Source of the DNA: an uncultured Collinsella sp.
GTDB taxonomy: Bacteria > Actinomycetota > Coriobacteriia > Coriobacteriales > Coriobacteriaceae
Reading direction: 5' to 3'
DNA: 5,844 nt
Assembly (NCBI GenBank): GCA_900552395.1
Contig: URZJ01000119.1
Span: 1-5,844, forward strand
The notes beneath the pieces were generated by a model that saw only the letters and a list, made by a program, of their open reading frames with translations, was not told the DNA's origin and ran no database searches. The position numbers were made by a program, and so were the translations under genes. Shown here piece by piece: positions 1 through 5,453 of this stretch. Numbering within the stretch: the stretch's first letter is position 1; every line of letters begins with the position of its first letter.

Positions 1-1
1 G

Positions 2-1348
2 GCGACCCTGACCGGCGAGCCGCTGGCCGTTGAGCGCAGCGTGGGCGACGACGTGTTCGCCGGTACCGTCGTGGAAGACGGCAGCATCTTGGTGCGCGTG
101 CGCGCCAACACGGCGCAGACCAAACTGCGCTCGATCGTCTCGCTCGTGCAGACGGCCGACTCGCTCAAATCCGAGGGCCAGTCGCATATGGAGGACCTCG
201 CCAACAAGATCGTCCCGTGGAACTTCCTGCTCGCGGGCCTGGTTGCGCTCACCACGCGCAGCCTTATCAAGACCTCGGCGGCGCTGATGGTCGACTACTC
301 GTGCGCACTCAAGCTCACGGGTTCCGTCGCCGTCATGACCGCTATGAGCGATGCTGCCAAGATGGGCGTCATGGTCAAGGGCGCAAAATACTTTGAGTCG
401 TTTGCCAAGGCCGACACCATTGTGTTTGATAAGACTGGCACGCTCACCGAGGCGCAGCCGCGCCTGGCTTGCGTGCTGACGACCGACGGCTGGAGCGAGG
501 ACGAGGTCCTGCGCCTTTCTGCCTGCCTGGAGGAGCATTTCCCGCATCCGGTGGCGCGTGCCGTGGTCAACGCCGCCCGCGAGCGCGGACTCGAGCACCG
601 CGAGCGTCACGCTGCGGTCGAGTATATTGTGGCGCACGGCATCGCTTCGTCCATCGAAGGGCGTCGCGCGATTATCGGCTCGGCACACTTTGTGTTTGAG
701 GACGAGAGCGCGCAGCTCGAGGCCGACATTAAGGAGCAAATCGAGTCCCAGATGCAGGGCCTGTCGCCGCTGTATCTGGCGGTCGATGGAAAGGTCGTCG
801 GCGTGCTCGGTATCGAGGACCCGCTCAAGCCCGGGGTCCGCGAGGCAATCGCCGACCTGCATGCGCTGGGCGTCAAGCATGTCGTTATGCTCACGGGCGA
901 CTCCGAGCGCACGGCCGAGCGCATTGCGCGAGAGGCGGGCGTCGACGAGTTTAAGGCCGAGCTGCTGCCCGAGGACAAGTACGCGTATGTGGAGCGGATT
1001 AAGCGCGAGGGGCACCACGTTGCCATGGTGGGCGACGGCGTCAACGATTCGCCGGCGCTGGGCCTGGCCGATGTGGGTCTGGCCATGGGCGGCGGAAGCG
1101 ACATCGCCAAGGAGGTCGCCGATATCATCCTGACCGATACGGATCTTGCCGCGATCGTGCGCCTGCGCCGCATGAGTCAGGGCCTCATTGATCGTCTGAC
1201 GAGCTCCTACTCTAAGGTGATGCTCACCAACTCGGCGCTGTTGGCATTGGGTATTACCGGCGCGATTACCCCGCAGACGTCGTCGTTACTGCACAACGGC
1301 TCGACGATCGCCTACAGCCTGGGCAACGCAAAGGCTTACCTGTGTTAG
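2..1348 (+). CDS. Heavy-metal-type (P1B-like) P-type ATPase, C-terminal 448 residues; 5' end outside window
   Basis: This is a membrane cation pump driven by ATP through a phospho-aspartate. The first codons read ATLTGEP, the TGE loop of the actuator domain, so about a third of the protein (N-terminal metal-binding region and first helices) lies upstream. In order there follow a membrane stretch around residues 75-115 holding DYSCALKL where metal pumps normally carry CPC; the phosphorylation motif DKTGTLT with its Asp at residue 143 (codon 428-430); the HP dipeptide (FPHPVARAVV) typical of the P1B nucleotide-binding domain; MLTGDSERT; the hinge GDGVNDSPAL; and a last hydrophobic pair ending HNGSTIAYSLGNAKAYLC. 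The HP motif and the C-terminal HN support the heavy-metal class. The CPx cysteine-proline signature is altered to YSC, so the transported ion cannot be named. Transcription probably ends at the hairpin just downstream. The family call is firm, the substrate unknown. Confidence 0.93.
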   Translation, partial: ATLTGEPLAVERSVGDDVFAGTVVEDGSILVRVRANTAQTKLRSIVSLVQTADSLKSEGQSHMEDLANKIVPWNFLLAGLVALTTRSLIKTSAALMVDYSCALKLTGSVAVMTAMSDAAKMGVMVKGAKYFESFAKADTIVFDKTGTLTEAQPRLACVLTTDGWSEDEVLRLSACLEEHFPHPVARAVVNAARERGLEHRERHAAVEYIVAHGIASSIEGRRAIIGSAHFVFEDESAQLEADIKEQIESQMQGLSPLYLAVDGKVVGVLGIEDPLKPGVREAIADLHALGVKHVVMLTGDSERTAERIAREAGVDEFKAELLPEDKYAYVERIKREGHHVAMVGDGVNDSPALGLADVGLAMGGGSDIAKEVADIILTDTDLAAIVRLRRMSQGLIDRLTSSYSKVMLTNSALLALGITGAITPQTSSLLHNGSTIAYSLGNAKAYLC

Positions 1349-1374
1349 CAGACGTGTTCGCCCACGTTATCTGG

Positions 1375-1418
1375 CCTGCGCCCAGACGGCATCGGTGTCG
1401 TCCGGGCGCAGGTCTTTT
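1375..1418 (+). terminator. Intrinsic terminator after the P-type ATPase
   Basis: The arms cctgcgccc (1375-1383) and gggcgcagg (1404-1412) are perfectly complementary. After one A/C mismatch an inner 7-bp stem (1385-1391 with 1396-1402, one G-U pair) closes a TCGG tetraloop. The run tctttt (1413-1418) follows directly. Position 27 bases after the ATPase stop and the shape fit a Rho-independent terminator. It lies inside the longest open frame of the PIN gene, so it bears on that gene's true start or could act as an attenuator. Confidence 0.8.
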
Positions 1419-1911
1419 GCATTTGGATGCCAACGTATGGGTCGATTCGTTTTGCGTCGACCATGCCGAGTCGCTTGCCGCGCGTGCGTTTATTGGGCAG
1501 GCGACGGAGACGGGGACGTTGCTGTTCTTCCCGGTGCATATCGCTAAGGACGTGCTGTACGTTGTCCAACACGAGCTGAAGCGTAGCGTTCTTGCCAGCG
1601 GGGGAGCGCTCGACGAGGCGTCTGCCCGTGCAATTGGCGATGCGGCGTTGGCGTTTGTTCGGAACATGACCGAAAACGCCACGGCCGTGGGTGCAGATGC
1701 GTCGGACCTTTGGCTGGCCGACAAATACTTAGCGCTCCATCGCGATTACGAGGACAACTTGGTGCTCGCCGCATGCAAGCGCGCGCAGGTCGATTACTTG
1801 GTGACCAACGATCGCAAGCTGCTCGAACATGCCGATCTTGCAGCAAAGACCCCGCGCCAAATGATGCCGATTCTGGCTTTGGCCGAACGCGGCGGCGCGG
1901 CTATCGGTTGA
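1417..1911 (+). CDS. PIN-domain protein (PIN_3-like putative ribonuclease)
   Basis: PIN domains are metal-dependent nucleases with a cluster of acidic residues, often RNases and often toxins. With the TTG at 1417 as start (164 aa) the protein opens HLDANVWVD, the first strand and first catalytic Asp (D4). IAKDVLYVV supplies a second acid (D45), as in the PIN_3 group where Asp replaces the usual Glu. DYEDNLVLAACKRAQVDYLVTND supplies D113 and D132. The longest open frame starts at GTG 1342, overlaps the ATPase stop by 7 bases and has a weak AAAGG upstream, but its extra 25 residues (rich in Arg and Pro) are encoded by the terminator hairpin and look non-native. TTG 1423 is another option. No ribosome binding site is strong for any of them. 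There is no antitoxin-like gene next to it, so a toxin role is not supported. Family firm; start and target unknown. Confidence 0.8.
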   Translation: MHLDANVWVDSFCVDHAESLAARAFIGQATETGTLLFFPVHIAKDVLYVVQHELKRSVLASGGALDEASARAIGDAALAFVRNMTENATAVGADASDLWLADKYLALHRDYEDNLVLAACKRAQVDYLVTNDRKLLEHADLAAKTPRQMMPILALAERGGAAIG

Positions 1912-1925
1912 CGCGAACTGTTTGT

Positions 1926-1971
1926 GGGCCTCTTGGACGACGATGCGCCAAGGGACCCGCGCCTTCTATTT
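1926..1971 (+). terminator. Intergenic hairpin between convergent genes, probable terminator for the PIN gene
   Basis: Arms gggcctcttgg (1926-1936) and ccaagggaccc (1948-1958) pair over 11 positions with one mismatch and one G-U, around an 11-base loop. The bases after the right arm (gcgccttctattt) are only moderately T-rich. On the other strand there is no T run, so service to the convergent gene is doubtful. The hairpin sits between the PIN stop at 1911 and the stop of the minus-strand gene at 1970. Confidence 0.45.
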
Positions 1972-2404
1972 ACAAAAGCTCGGCCTTAATGGCGGGACTT
2001 TCTGCGAGCTGCTCGGCTGCCTTTTCGTCGGAGCTGTCGAGTGCTGCCAGACTGCGGTAGACCCACTCGTTGACCTGGGTGTTCTTGACGCCTGCGGTCT
2101 GCATAAGGGCGCCTACCTCGCGGATTGCTGCGAGCAGATCGGCTTTGGGACCCGCGAGTTCGACCTCGATGCCGTGGTAGGCGGCCACGCCGCGGTTCTC
2201 ACTCACGTGGTCGATAAAGCCCTCGACGGTCTCAAGCTGCTGGGCGAGAGCCACATCATCGTTAGCGTCCAGCGCGACGAGTGCGTTCGAAACCGTGAGG
2301 GCGGGATGTCCGCAGGGGACAAAGCCTTCGATGACATCCATAGCTTCGGTAATGGTTGAGCCCAGGCCTGCGAGGGCATTGACGAGTTGCTGCTTGGTAT
2401 CCAT
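1970..2404 (-). CDS. Hypothetical 144-aa protein, no recognised family
   Basis: I do not recognise a family. The product starts MDTKQQLVNALAGLG and ends AIKAELL. It is acidic, rich in Ala, Leu, Val, Glu and Asp, and looks largely helical, with no signal peptide, membrane segment, cysteine cluster or obvious catalytic motif; its single Cys is in VPCGHPAL. It is likely a small soluble cytoplasmic protein. Support for coding comes from an AAGGA-type binding site about six bases before the ATG on the minus strand, a TATATT -10 element about 40 bases upstream of the start, and an open frame with plausible amino-acid make-up. The opposite-strand frames over the same DNA lack these signals. It is convergent with the PIN gene, and its 5' side shares a regulatory region with the divergently transcribed tmRNA. 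No role can be inferred from the neighbours. Confidence 0.8.
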   Translation of the reverse strand: MDTKQQLVNALAGLGSTITEAMDVIEGFVPCGHPALTVSNALVALDANDDVALAQQLETVEGFIDHVSENRGVAAYHGIEVELAGPKADLLAAIREVGALMQTAGVKNTQVNEWVYRSLAALDSSDEKAAEQLAESPAIKAELL

Positions 2405-2440
2405 AACGGTCCTTTCGACGGGTCAATTTTGCTTGGCGAA

Positions 2441-2446
2441 AATATA
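2441..2446 (-). promoter_or_regulatory. -10 element of the 144-aa gene
   Basis: Read on the minus strand this is TATATT, with a likely transcript start near 2434 and a leader of about 30 bases before the ATG at 2404. No good -35 hexamer sits at 16-18 bases; the nearest T-rich candidate reads CTTTTG. Just upstream (2468-2481 on the plus strand) the heptamers agtgcga and agtgcgg lie head to tail and could be an operator. Confidence 0.45.
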
Positions 2447-2536
2447 CGTGACGCGATCGGTAACAAAAGTGCGAAGTGCGGCGCACATTGGGGTCTTCAC
2501 AGCTCGTGCATAGAACAGCTGTCCGCTTTCAGAACG

Positions 2537-2545
2537 TGGTAAGAT
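2537..2545 (+). promoter_or_regulatory. Extended -10 promoter facing the tmRNA
   Basis: TGG followed by TAAGAT (2540-2545) forms an extended -10. No convincing -35 stands 16-18 bases upstream; the palindrome acagctgt (2515-2522) is there instead. A transcript would start near 2552 and run about 90 bases before mature tmRNA begins at 2644, which would require 5' processing, for example by RNase P. A second possible start element is TTGAAA at 2581-2586, which lacks a matching -10. Confidence 0.4.
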
Positions 2546-2557
2546 AACACTCCACAA

Positions 2558-2573
2558 GCGGGGCTCGCCCCGT
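2558..2573 (+). other. Small GC hairpin in the tmRNA leader
   Basis: cgggg (2559-2563) and ccccg (2568-2572) form a perfect 5-bp stem with loop ctcg, extended by one G-U pair. It follows the TAAGAT element and would lie at the very 5' end of the precursor. The T run behind it is poor (tatgttcctt), so termination here is not convincing. Confidence 0.4.
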
Positions 2574-2596
2574 ATGTTCCTTGAAAAGTCGACGGT

Positions 2597-2620
2597 TATC
2601 GGGTGTTTGCAGGCCCGATA
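2597..2620. repeat. Perfect 7-bp inverted repeat upstream of tmRNA
   Basis: tatcggg (2597-2603) and cccgata (2614-2620) are exact inverted copies separated by 10 bases, and end 24 bases before the tmRNA. The spacing suits a dimeric DNA-binding protein or a leader stem-loop. No T run follows, so it is not a terminator. Confidence 0.5.
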
Positions 2621-2643
2621 CCATCCAGACTTTCCCAACATTC

Positions 2644-3007
2644 GGGGGCGACTGGTTTCGACACGATAGCTCTGAGAGAGGAAGCAAGCCGAGGTCTCCT
2701 CGCCTCGTTAAACAGGGGTACCGTCAAATTGAATTGACAACAACTCTTCTTTTGAGCCTATGGCTCTCGCTGCTTAGTTTATAGCGGCGCGTCAACCCGG
2801 TGATTTCCCCGACACCGGCGCGACGTCATTTTAGGGGAATGCTCCTGCGCACGTAATCGGTATGGCGCAGGCTAAGACCGAACCGGTTAGGACGCCGCGA
2901 GCGTGTCGCTGCGCGCAAAGCGTCCGAGACAAAACCAGCGACTGAGCTTGGAGATGCCAATCAGAGGGCTTTCGTGGACCGGAGTTCGATTCTCCGCGCC
3001 TCCACCA
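2644..3007 (+). ncRNA. ssrA: tmRNA (transfer-messenger RNA), one-piece form
   Basis: tmRNA rescues ribosomes stalled on broken messages and adds a degradation tag, working with SmpB and EF-Tu. The 5' end gggggcg (2644-2650) pairs with cgcctcc (2997-3003) over seven positions with one G-U, followed by discriminator A and an encoded CCA (3005-3007). The T-arm is exact: CGGAG, loop TTCGATT, CTCCG. Helix 2 is seen as ctctga (2670-2675) against tcagag (2961-2966), and a first pseudoknot stem as cgagg (2690-2694) against cctcg (2698-2702). The D-like start ctggtttcgaca is characteristic. Length 364 nt is normal for a one-piece tmRNA. The tag frame ends ALAA then TAG. A perfect terminator follows within ten bases. 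No integrase or att-like direct repeat is visible at its 3' end. Confidence 0.97.
2736..2777 (+). other. tmRNA tag reading frame
   Basis: The frame reads DNNSSFEPMALAA and stops at TAG (2775-2777). The C-terminal ALAA is the classical signal for ClpXP-type proteases. The resume codon is inferred: GAC (Asp) at 2736 gives a 13-residue tag. The codon before is ATT and the one before that is an in-frame TGA, so the tag can be at most one residue longer at this end. Confidence 0.75.
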
Positions 3008-3015
3008 TACGTAAC

Positions 3016-3050
3016 AGGCAGGTAGAGAAGTGTCTCTACCTGCCTTTTTA
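3016..3050 (+). terminator. Intrinsic terminator of tmRNA
   Basis: aggcaggtagag (3016-3027) and ctctacctgcct (3034-3045) are perfectly complementary over 12 bp with a 6-base loop, followed by tttta. It starts nine bases after the CCA end. Confidence 0.95.
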
Positions 3051-3064
3051 TTACATATGGATAC

Positions 3065-3081
3065 CGCGGAGAATCGAACTC
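3065..3081 (-). repeat. 17-nt inverted copy of the tmRNA T-arm and acceptor
   Basis: Read on the minus strand, 3081-3065 is identical to 2982-2998 (gagttcgattctccgcg), which covers most of the T-arm and the first acceptor bases of the tmRNA. The two copies face each other across the terminator. The minus-strand copy lacks a proper T-stem partner and CCA end, so it is not a functional tRNA-like gene. Confidence 0.7.
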
Positions 3082-3122
3082 TATGCAGGGCGCGGGCGTA
3101 AAGAAAACGCCTCAGTGACGCA

Positions 3123-3326
3123 GAGTGGGACGCGTTTTCCCAATGACTGCCCAGGCGGAAACCGCATCCCGGAATCTAAGCTCGGAATGGGATACATTTT
3201 CCGGATGACGCCTCAAGTGGAAGCTGCGACCCGGAATCGAGCCGTAGAGTGGGACATGCTTTCCCCATGGCAACCCAGGCGGAAAGCGCATCCCGGAATC
3301 GCCCCTCAGAACGGGACGTGCTTTCC
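3123..3326. repeat. 62-bp tandem repeat array, three full units plus a partial fourth
   Basis: Units begin at 3123, 3185, 3247 and 3309 with gagtggga, gaatggga, gagtggga and gaacggga; the period is exactly 62. Units 1 and 3 match at 49 of 62 positions, units 2 and 3 at 40 of 62. Each full unit holds a left arm gggac..gyttttcc-like, a loop, and a right arm ggaaagcgcatccc-like, then the invariant cccggaatc and a variable 8-9 base linker. Unit 3 arms (3251-3264 with 3281-3294) pair at 12 of 14 positions. The fourth unit has only the left arm. As 62 is not a multiple of three, a protein repeat is unlikely. The rest of the gap from 3052 to 3415 shows no gene; 3327-3404 holds no clear promoter. Confidence 0.85.
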
Positions 3327-3415
3327 GCCAGCCGCCCCCTCAACTCCAAAACCCATGCGCCCTCCATCCCAAAACTGGGTAGAAGAAAGTCAAAACGCAA
3401 TCGCAGGAGGTCAAT

Positions 3416-4294
3416 ATGACTGCAGAAGATAAGGCAAAGAACGCCGGCAAGGTCGCGCTCGTCTTGGAGGGTGGCAGTTTTCGTGGGCAGTTTACCGCCG
3501 GCGTGCTCGACGTTCTCATGGAGGCCGGTGTCGAAATTCCGGCGGTATATGGCGTATCGGCCGGTGCGCTCAACGGCGTCAACTACAAGTCACACCAGAT
3601 CGGTCGCGTCAATCGCATCAACCTGACCTTCTGCAATGACAACCGCTACATGGGTGCCGCATCCTTCGCATCCACGGGCTCCATCGTGGGTTACGACTTT
3701 ATCTTCAACGATATCCAGGACCGCCTGGATCCCTTTGACAACGAGGCGTTCGACGCGAGCCCCATCGAGATGTACGCCGTCGCGACGGACATGCTGTTTG
3801 GAACCGCTGCCTACCTGCCGGTCAAAAGCGCCGTGCTCGACCTCGATGCTGTGCGCGCCTCCACCTCGCTGCCGCTGGTGACGCCGCCGGTCGAGATCGA
3901 CGGGCACAAATACGTCGACGGCGGCGTGGCCGATTCGGTTCCTATCGAGCATGTGCTCGAGGAGGCGGGCTTCGACCGTGCGGTCGTCATCGTCACCCAG
4001 GACCGCTCGTACGAGAAAAAGCCCTACGAGTTTATGCCTGCCGCGCGCGCCCGCTATGCCGACTACCCCTACCTGCTCGAGGCTATCGAGACGCGCCACG
4101 ACCGCTATAACCTCCAGCGCATGCACCTGTGGAAGTATGAGCGCGAGGGCCGCGCGCTGGTCATCGCTCCGCAAAAGCCGGTCGAGGTCGGCCATGTCGA
4201 GCACGATCCGGCAAAGCTTTTGGACCTGTATATCCAGGGCCGTCAGGAGGCAAAGCGCCTGCTCGCGGAAATCCAAGAGTTCGTTGAGCGCTAG
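3416..4294 (+). CDS. Patatin-like phospholipase family protein (YjjU/RssA-like)
   Basis: Patatin-like enzymes are serine acyl hydrolases that release fatty acids from lipids using a Ser-Asp dyad. Seen here: the oxyanion-hole loop LEGGSFRG (residues 17-24), the nucleophile elbow GVSAG with Ser48, and DGG with Asp168, preceded by the family stretch RASTSLPLVTPPVEIDG. The C-terminal part, RMHLWKYEREGRALVIAPQKP onward to a helical end, resembles the extra domain of the YjjU subgroup. There is no signal peptide or membrane segment, so it is probably cytoplasmic or loosely membrane-bound. Length 292 aa suits the subgroup. The ATG is set by a perfect AGGAGG five bases upstream (3405-3410). It stands alone: the tmRNA terminator and repeats lie before it, the rplM promoter after it. 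No terminator was recognised behind it; 4295-4394 shows only a weak ggctc/gagcc pair. The lipid substrate is unknown. Confidence 0.93.
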   Translation: MTAEDKAKNAGKVALVLEGGSFRGQFTAGVLDVLMEAGVEIPAVYGVSAGALNGVNYKSHQIGRVNRINLTFCNDNRYMGAASFASTGSIVGYDFIFNDIQDRLDPFDNEAFDASPIEMYAVATDMLFGTAAYLPVKSAVLDLDAVRASTSLPLVTPPVEIDGHKYVDGGVADSVPIEHVLEEAGFDRAVVIVTQDRSYEKKPYEFMPAARARYADYPYLLEAIETRHDRYNLQRMHLWKYEREGRALVIAPQKPVEVGHVEHDPAKLLDLYIQGRQEAKRLLAEIQEFVER

Positions 4295-4394
4295 CGACGG
4301 CGAACCCTCAAAAAATGACAACAGCTAAAGAGTTGGAAAAATCACGGCTCGTGGATGACATGTGCAGAAACTCTGGTCGGAGCCAAAATACCTG

Positions 4395-4422
4395 TTGACT
4401 CGTACGGCGAGCGGGGTAATAT
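4395..4422 (+). promoter_or_regulatory. Promoter of the rplM-rpsI operon
   Basis: TTGACT (4395-4400) and TAATAT (4417-4422) stand 16 bases apart, close to the vegetative sigma consensus. Transcription should start near 4429, giving a leader of about 60 bases. Confidence 0.85.
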
Positions 4423-4428
4423 GGACGG

Positions 4429-4460
4429 GTTACTTGCAGAGCCCCGTGAATCTCTGTAAC
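4429..4460 (+). promoter_or_regulatory. Stem-loop in the rplM leader, possible L13 autoregulatory site
   Basis: gtta (4429-4432) pairs with taac (4457-4460) and cagag (4437-4441) with ctctg (4452-4456); a one-sided 4-base bulge (cttg) separates the stems, and the loop is 10 bases. It would form the 5' end of the operon message. L13 leaders are known regulators in other bacteria. I cannot match this one to a published structure. Confidence 0.4.
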
Positions 4461-4476
4461 AACACGTACTGTACAT

Positions 4477-4483
4477 GGAGGAG
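4477..4483 (+). promoter_or_regulatory. Ribosome binding site fixing the GTG start of rplM
   Basis: GGAGGAG ends five bases before GTG 4489. No ATG is near in that frame, so this strong site decides for the GTG start. Confidence 0.85.
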
Positions 4484-4488
4484 TCTAA

Positions 4489-4932
4489 GTGATTTCGAAA
4501 TCGACTCACTACGCCAAGCAGGGCGAGGTCCAGCGCAACTGGGTTCTCGTCGACGCCGATGGTGCTGTCCTGGGCCGTCTTGCCACCCAGATCGCAATGA
4601 TCCTGCGCGGTAAGAACAAGCCCCAGTTCACGCCCAACAGCGACTGCGGCGACTTCGTTGTCGTCATCAACGCCGATAAGGTCCAGCTTACCGGTAACAA
4701 GGCCGACACGAAGACCTATTATCGCCACAGCGGCTACAACGGCGGCCTCAAGGCTGAGAGCTTCCGCCAGGCTATGGAGAAGCACCCGGAGAAGGTCATC
4801 GAGCGCGCCGTTCGCGGTATGCTGCCCAAGACCACCCTCGGCCGTGCCCAGATGACCAAGCTTAAGGTCTACGCTGGTGCCGAGCATCCGCATGCTGCCC
4901 AGAACCCCACGAAGATTGAGCTGGAGGCTTAA
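4489..4932 (+). CDS. rplM: 50S ribosomal protein L13
   Basis: L13 is an early-assembly protein that binds 23S rRNA in the large subunit. The 147-aa product has the usual length and conserved stretches: NWVLVDADGAVLGRLATQIA near the N-terminus, the central GDFVVVINADKVQLTGNKADTKTYYRHSGYNGGLK, and RAVRGMLPKTTLGRAQMTKLKVYAGAEHPHAAQNP near the end. Translation starts at GTG after a strong GGAGGAG. It is the first gene of a two-gene operon: the stop codon TAA is followed after two bases by the rpsI ATG, and the rpsI binding site lies in its last codons, so the two are probably translationally coupled. A leader hairpin upstream may allow feedback control. Confidence 0.98.
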   Translation: MISKSTHYAKQGEVQRNWVLVDADGAVLGRLATQIAMILRGKNKPQFTPNSDCGDFVVVINADKVQLTGNKADTKTYYRHSGYNGGLKAESFRQAMEKHPEKVIERAVRGMLPKTTLGRAQMTKLKVYAGAEHPHAAQNPTKIELEA

Positions 4933-4934
4933 AG

Positions 4935-5330
<396 letters not shown>

Positions 5331-5360
5331 GGTTTTATCTCCTTTCGAGATACAATGTAC

Positions 5361-5404
5361 AAGCGGGGCCTGCCGATTCCTCGGCGGGTCCCGCTTTTCT
5401 TTTT
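5361..5404 (+). terminator. Intrinsic terminator of the rplM-rpsI operon
   Basis: The arms 5361-5376 (aagcggggcctgccga) and 5381-5396 (tcggcgggtcccgctt) pair over 16 positions, two of them G-U, around loop ttcc. The run ttcttttt follows. A separate 6-bp hairpin, tatctc (5336-5341) with gagata (5347-5352), precedes it. Confidence 0.95.
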
Positions 5405-5453
5405 CGACTAGGGTGGGCGGTTGTATATCGCCTGCTAGGGAAGGAGCGATCCT

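Noticed and set aside
2581..2784. 67-aa frame entering the tmRNA
   Set aside because: It overlaps the tmRNA 5' domain, which fully explains the sequence.
2982..3081. att site of an element integrated at ssrA
   Set aside because: The two copies are inverted rather than direct and no integrase is in the window.
3052..3084. tRNA or second tmRNA end on the minus strand
   Set aside because: The T-loop is present, but one T-stem pair fails, and no acceptor partner or properly placed CCA exists.
3123..3326. CRISPR array
   Set aside because: The units are contiguous and degenerate along their whole length, with no identical repeats separated by unrelated spacers and no cas genes.
2974..3432. 152-aa plus-strand open frame over the tmRNA end and the 62-bp repeats
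   Set aside because: It starts inside the tmRNA, crosses a terminator, and the repeat period is not a multiple of three, so the amino-acid repeat is lost. It has no binding site.
3590..4321. 243-aa minus-strand open frame opposite the patatin-like gene
   Set aside because: The plus strand carries a complete catalytic dyad and a perfect binding site; the antisense frame has neither.
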